From Pseudomonas sp. DC1.2 (lineage in GTDB: Bacteria > Pseudomonadota > Gammaproteobacteria > Pseudomonadales > Pseudomonadaceae): a DNA stretch of 64,000 nt. The notes beneath the pieces are model-generated. The model searched no databases. It had not been told where the DNA came from and worked only from the letters and a program-made list of their open reading frames with translations. Both the position numbers and the translations under genes were made by a program. This document shows positions 8,657-17,834 of the stretch, in pieces. The DNA lies in the NCBI RefSeq assembly GCF_034351645.1, contig NZ_CP133782.1, forward strand, positions 1,989,001 to 2,053,000, in the 5' to 3' direction. How positions within the stretch are numbered: the first letter of the stretch is position 1; each line of letters starts with the position of its first letter.

Positions 8657-10117
8657 TTACAGCACCGAAGGCGTGGCCGGCAGTTTTGGCTGGCGATACA
8701 GATCCAGCAGCACCTGGTCCAGTATCGAAGACGCGCCGAACGGCGCCTTGTCGTTGAGGATCGCGACCACCACCCACGTGTTGCCATTGATATCGCGGCT
8801 GAAGCCGGCGATGGCGCGCACGGTGTTCAGCGTGCCGGTCTTGACGTGGGCTTCACCCGCCATGGCCGTGCGCTTCAGGCGTTTACGCATAGTGCCATCG
8901 GTGCCAGCGATCGGCAGCGAGCTGATGTACTCGGCGGCGTATGGGCTGCGCCAGGCGGCTTGCAGCATCGCCGCCATTTCCCGAGCGCTGACACGTTCGG
9001 CACGTGACAGGCCGGAACCGTTCTCCATGACCAGGTGCGGCGCGGTAATACCTTTCTTCGCCAGCCACTGACGCACCACCCGCTGGGCGGCCTTGGCATC
9101 GTCACCGTCGGCCTCGTTGCGGTACTTCTGGCCCAGGCTCAAGAACAGCTGTTGAGCCATGGTGTTGTTACTGTATTTATTGATGTCACGAATGATTTCC
9201 GCCAGATCCGGCGAGAACGCCCGAGCCAGGACCTTGGCGTCTTTTGGGGTCGCTGCTTGACGATCCTTGCCCTGAATGCTGCCACCCAGCTCTTTCCAGA
9301 TCGCGCGCACGGCACCGGCGGTGTAGGTGGCGTGGTCGAGCAATGAAAGATATGTCTGAGAGCTGCAACCGTCGCCCAACTGTCCGCCAACGGTCACGGT
9401 GACGCTGCCATCAGCCTGGATCACCGGGCTGTAACGCACGTCACCCGCACACTGCTTGGTGTTGACTGCTTTGACCTGATTCTCTATGCGGATGCTGGCA
9501 ATCGGTGGCTCCACCGAGATCAGCACCCTGCCCGAATCGTTGCGCGCCACAAAACGCAACGCCTTGAGGTTGACCATCAGTGAGTCGGGCTTGACCAGGA
9601 ACGGTTTGTTCTCATCGTTGCCGTCGTCGTTGAACTCGGGCAATTGCGGCTGGATGAAGAAACTGCGGTCCAGCACCAGGTCGCCGGTGACTTGCGTAAC
9701 GCCATTGGCCCGCAGATCGCGCATCAGCAGCCAGAGTTTTTCCATGTTCAGTTTTGGGTCACCGCCACCCTTGAGGTAGAGGTTGCCGTTGAGGATCCCG
9801 CCGCTCAGCGTGCCGTCGGTGTAGAACTCGGTTTTCCACTGGTGGTTTGGGCCGAGCATTTCCAGGGCCGCGTAAGTGGTGACCAGTTTCATGGTGGAGG
9901 CGGGGTTGACCGAAACGTCAGCGTTGAAGATGGTCGGGATGCCGGGGCCGTTGAGTGGAACCATCACCAGGGACAGGGCGTTGTCCTGCAATTTGCTGGC
10001 CCTGAGGGCCTTTTCGACATTGGGCGTCAGCGCGGTGTTGATTGACGCAGCGGAGACAGGGAGGGCCAGAGGTAGAAAAAGAGTGGCCAGCAACAATGGA
10101 CGCAAAGATTTGATCAT
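8657..10117 (-). CDS. dacB: D-alanyl-D-alanine carboxypeptidase/endopeptidase (PBP4 type)
   Basis: The 486-residue periplasmic penicillin-binding protein cleaves D-Ala-D-Ala and peptide crosslinks in peptidoglycan. A signal peptide covers about residues 1-24 (MIKSLRPLLLATLFLPLALP, cleavage after VSA). All three active-site motifs of the serine peptidase S13 family are present: STMK at 74-77 with the nucleophile Ser74, SNN in YSNNTMAQQ, and KTG in VKTGTLNTVR. The ATG at 10117 places the signal peptide correctly; a longer frame upstream adds 31 residues in front of it. Divergent from the YggL gene. Confidence 0.94.
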   Translation of the reverse strand: MIKSLRPLLLATLFLPLALPVSAASINTALTPNVEKALRASKLQDNALSLVMVPLNGPGIPTIFNADVSVNPASTMKLVTTYAALEMLGPNHQWKTEFYTDGTLSGGILNGNLYLKGGGDPKLNMEKLWLLMRDLRANGVTQVTGDLVLDRSFFIQPQLPEFNDDGNDENKPFLVKPDSLMVNLKALRFVARNDSGRVLISVEPPIASIRIENQVKAVNTKQCAGDVRYSPVIQADGSVTVTVGGQLGDGCSSQTYLSLLDHATYTAGAVRAIWKELGGSIQGKDRQAATPKDAKVLARAFSPDLAEIIRDINKYSNNTMAQQLFLSLGQKYRNEADGDDAKAAQRVVRQWLAKKGITAPHLVMENGSGLSRAERVSAREMAAMLQAAWRSPYAAEYISSLPIAGTDGTMRKRLKRTAMAGEAHVKTGTLNTVRAIAGFSRDINGNTWVVVAILNDKAPFGASSILDQVLLDLYRQPKLPATPSVL

Positions 10118-10351
10118 ATGAAGTAGAACCCTACAGTCGAGGGGAAAAAAGATGAGGGCATGGCGATAAAATCCCTCAGTGGTCATGAAAGTGTCGGCAT
10201 TATGCCCCAAGGTGCCGTTGCTTGTGCCGTGCCCAGGCCCTCTAATCCGCTATTTTTTTACCCGTGGCGGGACGCAGTGCCCAGAGAGACGGGCAATTGG
10301 CGCCTTAAACTGCTAAAGTGCCGCCCGTTATTACTTATGAGGATTGTTCCA

Positions 10352-10696
10352 ATGGCGACTAACCGTTCCCAGCGTCTGCGCAAAAAACTGTGCGTCGATG
10401 AATTCCAAGAGCTGGGTTTCGAACTGAACCTGGATTTCAAAGAAGATTTGGCCGATGAGGCCATTGATGCTTTCCTCGACGCGTTCCTGAAAGAAGCAAT
10501 GGAAGCCAACGGTCTGGGTTATGTTGGCGGCGACGACTTCGGTCTGGTTTGCCTGCAGAAGCGTGGCTCGGTTTCCGAAGAGCAGCGCGCTGCTGTTGAA
10601 GCCTGGCTCAAAGGCCGCAGCGAACTGACTGAAGCGACCGTCAGCCCGCTGATCGACGTCTGGTACCCGGAAAAGCCGATCAATCCGGTAGCCTGA
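10352..10696 (+). CDS. yggL: YggL-family (DUF469) protein, likely 50S-associated
   Basis: The 114-residue acidic protein starts MATNRSQRLRKKLCVDEFQE and contains the VGGDDFGLVCL and DVWYPE segments of the YggL (DUF469) family. E. coli YggL is reported to bind the 50S ribosomal subunit; a precise role is not established. I chose the ATG at 10352, which gives the family's normal length. It is a single gene followed by a clear terminator. Confidence 0.88.
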   Translation: MATNRSQRLRKKLCVDEFQELGFELNLDFKEDLADEAIDAFLDAFLKEAMEANGLGYVGGDDFGLVCLQKRGSVSEEQRAAVEAWLKGRSELTEATVSPLIDVWYPEKPINPVA

Positions 10697-10703
10697 TGTT
10701 CTG

Positions 10704-10732
10704 AACCGGCGACCCGTTCGGGTCGTCGGTTT
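10704..10732 (+). terminator. Intrinsic terminator of the YggL gene
   Basis: An AACCGGCGACCC / GGGTCGTCGGTT stem with a GTTC loop, followed by a weakly T-rich tail, starts 8 bases after the stop. Confidence 0.75.
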
Positions 10733-10843
10733 GCTGTTCTTACGCAGCGTTTCGATTGTTTCCCTTTTATAGAATGCCTTGGGGCTGTATCCCGGGAATA
10801 TTCGCGCCTGTCAGATCGTCATCGCGAGTTAGCGCTCCTGCGT

Positions 10844-12034
10844 TCAAACCTTGCGCCAATTGAGGATCAGCGAGGTCAACACCCCGGCCACAATCCCCCA
10901 GAACGCTGAACCGATAGAGAACAGCGTCAGTCCTGACGCGGTGACCATAAAGGTGATCAGCGCCGCTTCCCGTTCCTTCACCTCCGTCATGGCAATGCTC
11001 AGGCCATTGATGATCGAGCCGAACAGCGCCAGCGCCGCAATGGACAGCACCAGTTCTTTGGGCAACGCGGCAAACAAGGCTGCCAGCGTGGCGCCGAAGA
11101 CCCCGGCAATCCCGTAGAAAATCCCGCACCAGACCGCTGCCGTGTAGCGCTTGTTGCGATCTTCATGGGCGTGCGGCCCGGTGCAGATGGCTGCGCTGAT
11201 GGCGGCCAGGTTGATTCCGTGGGAGCCGAACGGTGCCAGCAGTAACGAGGCGATGCCGGTCGTGGTGATCAGTGGTGACGCCGGGACGGTGTAGCCGTCG
11301 GCGCGCAACACGGCGATGCCCGGCATGTTTTGTGAGGTCATCGCCACCACGAACAGGGGAATGCCAATACTGATGGTTGCGGCCAGCGAGAAGTGCGGGG
11401 TGGTCCAGACCGGCGTCGCCACTTCCAGGTGGAAACCGCTGAAGTCCAGTAAGCCCATGAACCCTGACAGCAGCGTGCCGATCAACAACGCGGCAAGCAC
11501 CGCATAGCGGGGCGACAGGCGCTTGACCACCAGATAGGTGAAAAACATGCCCAGCACCAGCGCCGTGCGATGCTGCGCTGCGACGAAAATCTCGCTACCG
11601 ATTTTGAACAGAATCCCCGCCAGTAGGGCCGCCGCCAGCGAGGCCGGAATTTTTTTCATTAGTCTTTCGAAACTGCCGGTCATGCCGCAAATAGTCACCA
11701 GCACCGCACAGGTGATGTAGGCGCCGATGGCTTCGCCGTAACTTACCCCGCCCAGGCTGGTGATCAGCAGCGCTGCGCCGGGGGTAGACCAAGCAATGGT
11801 AATCGGTGTCCGATAACGCAGGGACAGGCCGATGGAACACACCGCCATGCCAATCGAGATCGCCCAGATCCACGACGAAATCTGCCCGCTGCTCAGCCCC
11901 GCCGCTTGTCCAGCCTGGAACATCAGCACCAGGGAGCTGGTGTAGCCGGTCATCATGGCAATGAAACCGGCAACGACAGCTGACGGCGATGTATCAGCCA
12001 GAGGGCGGAGTTGCGTGTGCGTGGCGTCGTTCAT
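10844..12034 (-). CDS. BenE-family membrane permease, possibly for purines
   Basis: The 396-residue integral membrane protein has about a dozen hydrophobic segments and BenE-family sequence such as SSWIWAISIGMAVCSIGLSL, STPGAALLITSLGG and LLAPFGSHGINLAAISAAIC. Family members are annotated as benzoate/H+ symporters, with the same fold as nucleobase (NCS2-type) transporters. No benzoate pathway gene is nearby, whereas guaD and xdhABC are, so a purine or related substrate is a reasonable inference. The ATG at 12034 was preferred to one ten codons upstream because AAGGAA precedes it. Divergent from the GntR gene at 12293. Confidence 0.85.
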   Translation of the reverse strand: MNDATHTQLRPLADTSPSAVVAGFIAMMTGYTSSLVLMFQAGQAAGLSSGQISSWIWAISIGMAVCSIGLSLRYRTPITIAWSTPGAALLITSLGGVSYGEAIGAYITCAVLVTICGMTGSFERLMKKIPASLAAALLAGILFKIGSEIFVAAQHRTALVLGMFFTYLVVKRLSPRYAVLAALLIGTLLSGFMGLLDFSGFHLEVATPVWTTPHFSLAATISIGIPLFVVAMTSQNMPGIAVLRADGYTVPASPLITTTGIASLLLAPFGSHGINLAAISAAICTGPHAHEDRNKRYTAAVWCGIFYGIAGVFGATLAALFAALPKELVLSIAALALFGSIINGLSIAMTEVKEREAALITFMVTASGLTLFSIGSAFWGIVAGVLTSLILNWRKV

Positions 12035-12188
12035 GACAGCGGGGTTCCTTGTTGTTAAAAGCAATCAGTCACCTGAGAGCCGCATGGCCAATCCACAAAT
12101 TTCTTTATCAAGCCTAAACTCAAACGTAACGGAGCGTTGCAATACAGCCGAGGCCACAAACAGCCGTACAGTCGTGTTGCCACCATCC

Positions 12189-12200
12189 ATTGTGTACAAT
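12189..12200. promoter_or_regulatory. Candidate GntR operator
   Basis: ATTGTGTACAAT is a near-perfect 12-base palindrome of the TTGTnnACAA type commonly bound by FCD-family GntR regulators. It lies in the divergent region between the permease (start 12034) and the GntR gene (start 12293), so it could control both. The match is by pattern only. Confidence 0.45.
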
Positions 12201-12292
12201 CGCTGTGTTTTTTACGCGATACTTGCCAGCGACCCACTGTGCCGTATTACAGTCACCGTCAATTCGCCGCAGTTCTCCCGACTCGAGTGCCC

Positions 12293-13057
12293 ATGAACGA
12301 ACAGTTGCAACCCCTCAAGAAACAACCGCGAGCAGGCAAAGCTGGCCGCAGCGGCACCCAGGACGATATTGTCTATGCGCATATCTTCGAGGCTATCCTC
12401 GAACAGCGCCTGGCGCCCGGCACCAAGTTGAGCGAAGAGGCGCTAGGGGAAATTTTCGGGGTCAGCCGCACCATCATTCGCCGCGCACTCTCGCGTCTGG
12501 CCCATGAAGGCGTGGTCTTGCTGCGACCAAACCGTGGCGCCGTCGTTGCCAGCCCGAGCGTCGAAGAAGCTCGTCAGGTGTTCCTGGCGCGACGTCTGGT
12601 GGAGCGTGCGATCACTGAGTTGGCGGTGCAACACGCCACTGCCGAGCAGATCGCCGAACTGCGACAGATGGTCAATGACGAGCGCGACAGCTTCTCCCGT
12701 GGCGATCGCGGTGCCGGCATTCGGCTCTCTGGCGAATTCCACCTAAAACTGGCCGAAGCGGCGAAAAATGCGCCGCTGATCAGTTTCCAGCGCAGCCTCG
12801 TGTCCCAGACTTCGTTGATCATTGCCCAGTACGAAAGCGGCAATCGCTCGCACTGTTCCTATGATGAGCACACCCAATTGATCGATGCGATCGAAGCCCG
12901 CAACGGTGAGCTGGCGGTGGATTTGATGATGCACCACATGGATCACATCGACAGCAAGCTCAACCTCGACGAAGAAAGTGCGTCGGATGATTTGCATGCG
13001 GTGTTCTCGCATTTGCTGCAAACCAAGAAGCCAGGGCGCTCAACCGCGAAGTTATAA
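12293..13057 (+). CDS. GntR-family transcriptional regulator (FCD subgroup)
   Basis: The 254-residue protein has an N-terminal winged helix (about residues 23-90), with YAHIFEAILEQRLAPGTKLS and the recognition stretch IFGVSRTIIRRALSRL, followed by an all-helical FCD ligand-binding domain with the usual histidines (GEFHLKLAEAA, MMHHMDHID). Such regulators respond to small carboxylates or catabolic intermediates. The position between the permease and guaD/xdh suggests control of purine uptake or degradation. The ATG at 12293 excludes an upstream extension that does not resemble the family. Confidence 0.9.
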   Translation: MNEQLQPLKKQPRAGKAGRSGTQDDIVYAHIFEAILEQRLAPGTKLSEEALGEIFGVSRTIIRRALSRLAHEGVVLLRPNRGAVVASPSVEEARQVFLARRLVERAITELAVQHATAEQIAELRQMVNDERDSFSRGDRGAGIRLSGEFHLKLAEAAKNAPLISFQRSLVSQTSLIIAQYESGNRSHCSYDEHTQLIDAIEARNGELAVDLMMHHMDHIDSKLNLDEESASDDLHAVFSHLLQTKKPGRSTAKL

Positions 13058-13118
13058 GTCAGGGCGAGTCGCGGCCTATGTGAGTCTGCTCGCGAAAGCG
13101 ATCTGACTGGCAATAAAA

Positions 13119-13152
13119 ATCCCCCGGGCGGTAAAGCGACGGGGGATTTTTT
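13119..13152. terminator. Bidirectional terminator between the GntR gene and guaD
   Basis: AATCCCCCG pairs with CGGGGGATT; T runs follow on both strands (TTTTTT on plus, ATTTTTATTG on minus). It serves the two convergent genes. Confidence 0.85.
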
Positions 13153-13166
13153 ATGCCTGCGCTACC

Positions 13167-14471
13167 CTAGCGCTGATGCACCTGGTTGCCTGCTGCATAC
13201 GTCTGCAAAACAGTCCGGTCATCGCCCAGCGTCATCAATACAAACAACGTCTCGGCAATGTTGTTGGCCTGTTTCAAGCGATAGCTGAGCAGGGGCGTGG
13301 CGTTGTAGTCCAGCACCAGGAAATCGGCGTCGGTGCCTGGCAGCAGGGTGCCGATTTTGTCTTCCAGGCGCAGCGCCCGCGCGCCGCCGAGTGTCGCCAG
13401 GTACAGCGACTTGAACGGGCTCAGCCGAGCACCTTGCATCTGCATGACTTTGTAGGCTTCGTTGAGCGTTTGCAGCAGCGAAAAACTGGTGCCGCCCCCC
13501 ACATCCGTCCCCAAGCCAACGTTAAGTTTGTGCTTCTCCGCCATCGGCAGGTTGAACAGGCCGCTGCCCAGGAAGAAGTTCGAGGTCGGGCAGAAGGCGA
13601 TGGCCGAGCCGGTTTCTGCCAGTCGCGCGCACTCCTCATCGCACAGGTGTACGCCGTGGGCAAACACCGAGCGTTCGCCCAGCAGTTGATAGTGGTCGTA
13701 GACGTCCAGATAACCCTTGCGCTCCGGGAACAGCTCTTTGACCCACTCGACCTCCTTAAGGTTTTCGCTGATGTGGGTCTGCAGGTACAGGTCAGGGTAT
13801 TCACCAAGCAACTGGCCGGCCAGGGTCAGTTGTTCTGGGGTGCTGGTCGGCGCAAAGCGTGGCGTCACCGCGTAGTGCAACCGGCCTTTGCCATGCCAGC
13901 GCTCGATCAGCGTCTTGCTTTGTGTGTAGCTCGATTCAGCGGTGTCGGTCAGGTAGTCCGGTGCGTTGCGGTCCATCATCACTTTGCCGGCGATCATCCG
14001 CAGGTCCAGTTGTTGGGCCGCTTCGAAAAACGAGTTCACCGATTGCGGATGCACGCTGCCAAACACCAAGGCCGTGGTGGTTCCGTTACGCAGTAATTCC
14101 TTGATGAAAATGTCGGCCACTTCGTCGGCATGAGCCTTGTCGGCGAATTGGCTTTCGCACGGGAAGGTATAGGTGTTCAGCCAGTCGAGCAGTTGCTCGC
14201 CGTAAGCACCGACCATCCCGGTTTGCGGCAAATGAATGTGGGTGTCGATCAGGCCAGGGGTGATCAGTGCATCCTGATAATGGGTGACCTGGATGTCAGC
14301 AGGCAGGCTCGCGAGTAAATCGGCGGCATGGCCGACGGCACTGATCTGGCCGTTCTCGACCACCAGCAGGCCGTCCTCGAAATACTCATACGAAGCTTCA
14401 ATCCCCACTTCCGCGGGGTCGGCGATGCTGTGCAGGATGGCGGCGCGGTAGGCTTTGCGAGTCAAAGGCAT
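13167..14471 (-). CDS. guaD: Guanine deaminase
   Basis: The 434-residue amidohydrolase converts guanine to xanthine, feeding xanthine dehydrogenase. Metal-binding and family motifs are visible: the HIHLPQTGM segment after PGLIDT, QTHISENLKEV in the middle, FAHGVHLCDEE, and LGTDVGGGTSFSLL near the C-terminus. The ATG at 14471 fits the family start MPLTRKAYRAAILHS; upstream in-frame sequence is part of xdhC. The stop-to-start distance from xdhC is only 8 bases, so guaD is transcribed as the last gene of xdhABC-guaD. Confidence 0.95.
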   Translation of the reverse strand: MPLTRKAYRAAILHSIADPAEVGIEASYEYFEDGLLVVENGQISAVGHAADLLASLPADIQVTHYQDALITPGLIDTHIHLPQTGMVGAYGEQLLDWLNTYTFPCESQFADKAHADEVADIFIKELLRNGTTTALVFGSVHPQSVNSFFEAAQQLDLRMIAGKVMMDRNAPDYLTDTAESSYTQSKTLIERWHGKGRLHYAVTPRFAPTSTPEQLTLAGQLLGEYPDLYLQTHISENLKEVEWVKELFPERKGYLDVYDHYQLLGERSVFAHGVHLCDEECARLAETGSAIAFCPTSNFFLGSGLFNLPMAEKHKLNVGLGTDVGGGTSFSLLQTLNEAYKVMQMQGARLSPFKSLYLATLGGARALRLEDKIGTLLPGTDADFLVLDYNATPLLSYRLKQANNIAETLFVLMTLGDDRTVLQTYAAGNQVHQR

Positions 14472-14479
14472 GGTGGCTC

Positions 14480-15322
14480 TCAGTTTATGGCTTGGCTGCG
14501 GCGTGACACAGGCAGCAGTTTGGCAATCGGTTCGGCGCTGGCAGTCTGCTGGCCGAAATTCGCGTTGTAGGTAGCAATGATTTCGCCGGCGATAGAGATC
14601 GCGATCTCCACCGGCAACTTGCCTTTGACTTCGTTGATGCCCATCGGGCAACGCATGCGTTGCAGGGCGCTGTTGTCGAAACCACGTTCACGCAGGCGGT
14701 GTTCGAACTTGACCCGTTTGGTCTTCGAACCGATCAGGCCGAAGTAGGCGAAGTCGTTGCGCTTGAGGATCGCGGCGGTAAGTTCGAGGTCCAGTTGATG
14801 ATTGTGAGTCATGACGATGCAGTAGCTGCCTGTCGGCAAGTCGGCAATTTCGTCCACCGGTTCTTCGGTGACGATTTTGCGCACACCGCGGGGGATCAGC
14901 GCCGGGAATTCTGTTTCTCGCGAGTCAATCCAGCGCACCCGACAGGGCAGGCTGGCGAGCAGCGGCACCAGCGCGCGGCCGACATGGCCGGCACCGAACA
15001 CGACGATCTGCGCCTGGACCTGGCCCATCGGCTCGAACAGCAGCACCGTTGCGCCACCACAGCACTGGCCGAGGCTGGCGCCGAGGCTGAAGCGCTCCAG
15101 GTGCGTGTCTTGCTTGCCGCTGACAAGCATCTCGCGGGCGATCTGCATGGCCTTGTATTCCAGATGTCCGCCACCGATGGTGTCGAAGGCCTGGGTCGCA
15201 CTGATGACCATCTTCGAGCCGGCATTGCGTGGCGTCGAGCCCAACTCTTCGATGATGGTCACCAACACACAGGGTTCGCCCTGGGTTTGTAGGTCGGCAA
15301 GGGCGCTGATCCAGTTGTACAT
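14480..15322 (-). CDS. xdhC: Xanthine dehydrogenase accessory protein XdhC
   Basis: The 280-residue XdhC binds molybdopterin cofactor and delivers it, sulfurated, to XdhB. It starts MYNWISALADLQTQGEPCVL and carries the conserved GSTPRNAGSKMV and GGGHLEY segments, a Cys pair in LGQCCGGATVL, and a Rossmann segment VFGAGHVGRALVPLL. YCIVMTHNHQLDLE and YFGLIGSKTKR complete the family pattern. It lies between xdhB and guaD on the same strand. A REP-type inverted repeat sits in the gap to xdhB. Confidence 0.94.
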   Translation of the reverse strand: MYNWISALADLQTQGEPCVLVTIIEELGSTPRNAGSKMVISATQAFDTIGGGHLEYKAMQIAREMLVSGKQDTHLERFSLGASLGQCCGGATVLLFEPMGQVQAQIVVFGAGHVGRALVPLLASLPCRVRWIDSRETEFPALIPRGVRKIVTEEPVDEIADLPTGSYCIVMTHNHQLDLELTAAILKRNDFAYFGLIGSKTKRVKFEHRLRERGFDNSALQRMRCPMGINEVKGKLPVEIAISIAGEIIATYNANFGQQTASAEPIAKLLPVSRRSQAIN

Positions 15323-15362
15323 GGTTCACCTCGACATCTGTGTTGTCGTTCCGTCCGCCAGC

Positions 15363-15413
15363 GCGAGCAAGCTCCCACACTGGATCGCATTTCCCTGTGG
15401 GAGCTTGCTCGCG
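15363..15413. repeat. REP-type inverted repeat
   Basis: CGCGAGCAAGCTCCCACA and its exact reverse complement flank a 15-base spacer. This is the common Pseudomonas REP core arranged as a pair. It lies in the gap between xdhB and xdhC and may form a hairpin in the operon mRNA. Confidence 0.85.
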
Positions 15414-15431
15414 ATTGGCCGCACCGTGGTC

Positions 15432-17834
15432 TTAAAGCGAAGCCAACTCCGCCGGCTCTGCTTCGACAGCCTTCGCCAGTATCAACTGGCGCATCTGTTC
15501 GCACCCCCACAACACCCGCTCCGGTGTGGCTGGGGCGTCGATGTTCGGTTGATGTTTATAGCCTCCCAGGCTTGCCACGGCATCCTTGATGGCGCACCAC
15601 GCAGCGATGCCAAGCATGAACGGCGGCTCGCCGACGGCTTTGGAGTGAAACACCGTGTCTTCCGGGTTCTTGCGGTTTTCCACCAGTTTTACCCGCAAAT
15701 CCAACGGCATGTCGGCCACGGCCGGGATCTTGTAGCTCGCAGGGCCGCTGGTCATCAGTTTGCCTTTGGCGTTCCACACCAGTTCTTCCATGGTCAGCCA
15801 GCCCATCCCCTGAATGTAGCCGCCCTCGACCTGGCCGATGTCGATGGCCGGGTTCAGCGAAGCACCGACGTCGTGAAGGATGTCGGTGCGCAGCATTTTG
15901 TACTCGCCTGTCAGCGTGTCGATGATCACCTCGGCGCAGGCGGCACCGAAGGCAAAGTAGTAGAACGGCCGACCACGAGCCTGGCTGCGGTCGTAAAAGA
16001 TTTTCGGGGTTTTGTAGAACCCGGTGCTCGACAGTGACACCTGGGCGAAATACGCCTGCTGGATCAGCGCCTCGAAGGTCAAGATGTGGTCGCGCACTCG
16101 CACGTGACCGTTGTGGAATTCGACGTCTTCTTCGCTGACCTTGTAATGGCGCGCGGCAAATTCCACCAGGCGTTTCTTGATGATCTCAGCTGCGTTTTGT
16201 GCGGCTTTGCCGTTCAGGTCGGCACCGCTGGATGCAGCCGTCGGCGAGGTGTTCGGCACTTTGTCGGTGTTAGTCGCGGTGATCTGCACGCGGTCGATTT
16301 CGACCTGGAACACTTCGGCCACCACTTGCGCGACCTTGACGTTCAAACCCTGGCCCATTTCCGTGCCGCCATGGTTCAGGTGAATGCTGCCGTCGGTGTA
16401 AATGTGGATCAAGGCGCCGGCCTGATTAAGGAAGCTGGCGGTGAAGGAAATACCGAATTTCACCGGGGTCAGCGCCAGGCCTTTTTTCAGGATCGGGCTG
16501 TTGGCGTTGTAGCGACGAATGGCTTCGCGGCGCTCGGCGTACTGGCTACTTTCTTCCAGTTCGGCGGTCATTTCTTCGAGCATGTTGTGCTCGACGGTCT
16601 GGTGGTAGTGCGTGACGTTGCGTTCGGTCTTGCCGTAATAGTTAGCCTTGCGCACCGCCAGCGGATCGAGGGCCAAGTGCCGAGCAATCGCGTCCATCAC
16701 CTCTTCGATGGCCACCATCCCTTGCGGGCCGCCGAAGCCCCGGTAAGCGGTGTTCGACGCCGTGTTGGTCTTGCAGCGATGACCGTTGATGGTTGCATCG
16801 CCCAGGTAATAGGCGTTGTCGGCATGGAACATCGCACGGTCGACAATCGACGCCGAAAGGTCCGGCGAGCAGCCGCAGTTACCGGCCAGTTCCAGGGCTA
16901 TACCGTGCAAGCGACCGGTGCCGTCGAAGCCGACGTCGTACTCAATATAGAAGGGGTGGCGCTTGCCGGTCATCAGCATGTCTTCGACGCGCGGCAGGCG
17001 CATCTTGGTCGGCTGGCCGGTCAAGTGTGCGATCACCGCGCACAGGCAAGCGGGGCTTGCAGCCTGGGTTTCCTTACCGCCGAAACCACCGCCCATGCGG
17101 CGCATATCGACGACGATTTTGTTCATTGATACGTCCAAAACTTCCGCCACCAGTTTCTGCACTTCGGTGGGGTTTTGCGTGGAGCAGTAAACGATCATGC
17201 CGCCGTCTTCAGTCGGCATTACTGAAGAAATCTGAGTTTCGAGGTAGAAGTGTTCCTGGCCGCCAATGTGCAGCGTGCCTTGAATACGATGCTCGGCAGT
17301 CGCCAGTGCGCCGGCCGAGTCGCCGCGCTGGTGCGTATGGCTGTCGAGAACAAAGTGGCGTTTGCGCAGGGCTTCGACCACATCCAGCACCGGTTCGAGG
17401 TCTTCGTATTCGATGATCGCGGCCATGGCCGCTTTGCGCGCGGTGTCTAGATCTTTCGCGGCGACGGCGAGCACCGGTTGACCGACGAATTGCACATCCT
17501 CGATGGCCAGCAGCGGATCACCCGGTAGCAACGGGCCGATGTCTTTCAGGCCCGGAATGTCTTTGTGGGTGATGGCGATGCGCACGCCGTCGAACGCGTA
17601 GCAGGGCTGGGTGTCGATGCTGATGATTTTGGCGTGGGCGCGGTCGGAAAGCCGTGCATAAACGTGCAACTGATTCGGGAACTCCAGTCGGTCGTCGATG
17701 TACAGCGCTTCACCGGACACGTGCTTGGCGGCGCTGTCGTGTTTGACGCTGCGACCGACGCCGGAGGTCAGGTCTTGTGCAAACAGTGCGGCCAATTCGG
17801 CTTGGGTCTTCTCTACAGCGTGATGATTAGACAT
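15432..17834 (-). CDS. xdhB: Xanthine dehydrogenase, molybdopterin-binding subunit
   Basis: The 800-residue subunit binds the molybdenum cofactor and oxidises hypoxanthine and xanthine to urate. Family segments include SGEALYIDD, RMGGGFGGKETQAAS, the substrate-pocket sequence NTASNTAYRGFGGPQG, ALTPVKFGISFTASFLNQAG, GGTEMGQGLNVKVAQV and the C-terminal VGEPPFMLG, where the Glu corresponds to the catalytic base. Its start overlaps the xdhA stop by 8 bases, so translation is probably coupled. Confidence 0.97.
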   Translation of the reverse strand: MSNHHAVEKTQAELAALFAQDLTSGVGRSVKHDSAAKHVSGEALYIDDRLEFPNQLHVYARLSDRAHAKIISIDTQPCYAFDGVRIAITHKDIPGLKDIGPLLPGDPLLAIEDVQFVGQPVLAVAAKDLDTARKAAMAAIIEYEDLEPVLDVVEALRKRHFVLDSHTHQRGDSAGALATAEHRIQGTLHIGGQEHFYLETQISSVMPTEDGGMIVYCSTQNPTEVQKLVAEVLDVSMNKIVVDMRRMGGGFGGKETQAASPACLCAVIAHLTGQPTKMRLPRVEDMLMTGKRHPFYIEYDVGFDGTGRLHGIALELAGNCGCSPDLSASIVDRAMFHADNAYYLGDATINGHRCKTNTASNTAYRGFGGPQGMVAIEEVMDAIARHLALDPLAVRKANYYGKTERNVTHYHQTVEHNMLEEMTAELEESSQYAERREAIRRYNANSPILKKGLALTPVKFGISFTASFLNQAGALIHIYTDGSIHLNHGGTEMGQGLNVKVAQVVAEVFQVEIDRVQITATNTDKVPNTSPTAASSGADLNGKAAQNAAEIIKKRLVEFAARHYKVSEEDVEFHNGHVRVRDHILTFEALIQQAYFAQVSLSSTGFYKTPKIFYDRSQARGRPFYYFAFGAACAEVIIDTLTGEYKMLRTDILHDVGASLNPAIDIGQVEGGYIQGMGWLTMEELVWNAKGKLMTSGPASYKIPAVADMPLDLRVKLVENRKNPEDTVFHSKAVGEPPFMLGIAAWCAIKDAVASLGGYKHQPNIDAPATPERVLWGCEQMRQLILAKAVEAEPAELASL

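Noticed and set aside
14868..17129. Long plus-strand open frames (389 and 347 codons)
   Set aside because: They are antisense to xdhC and xdhB and show the low-complexity composition of shadow frames.
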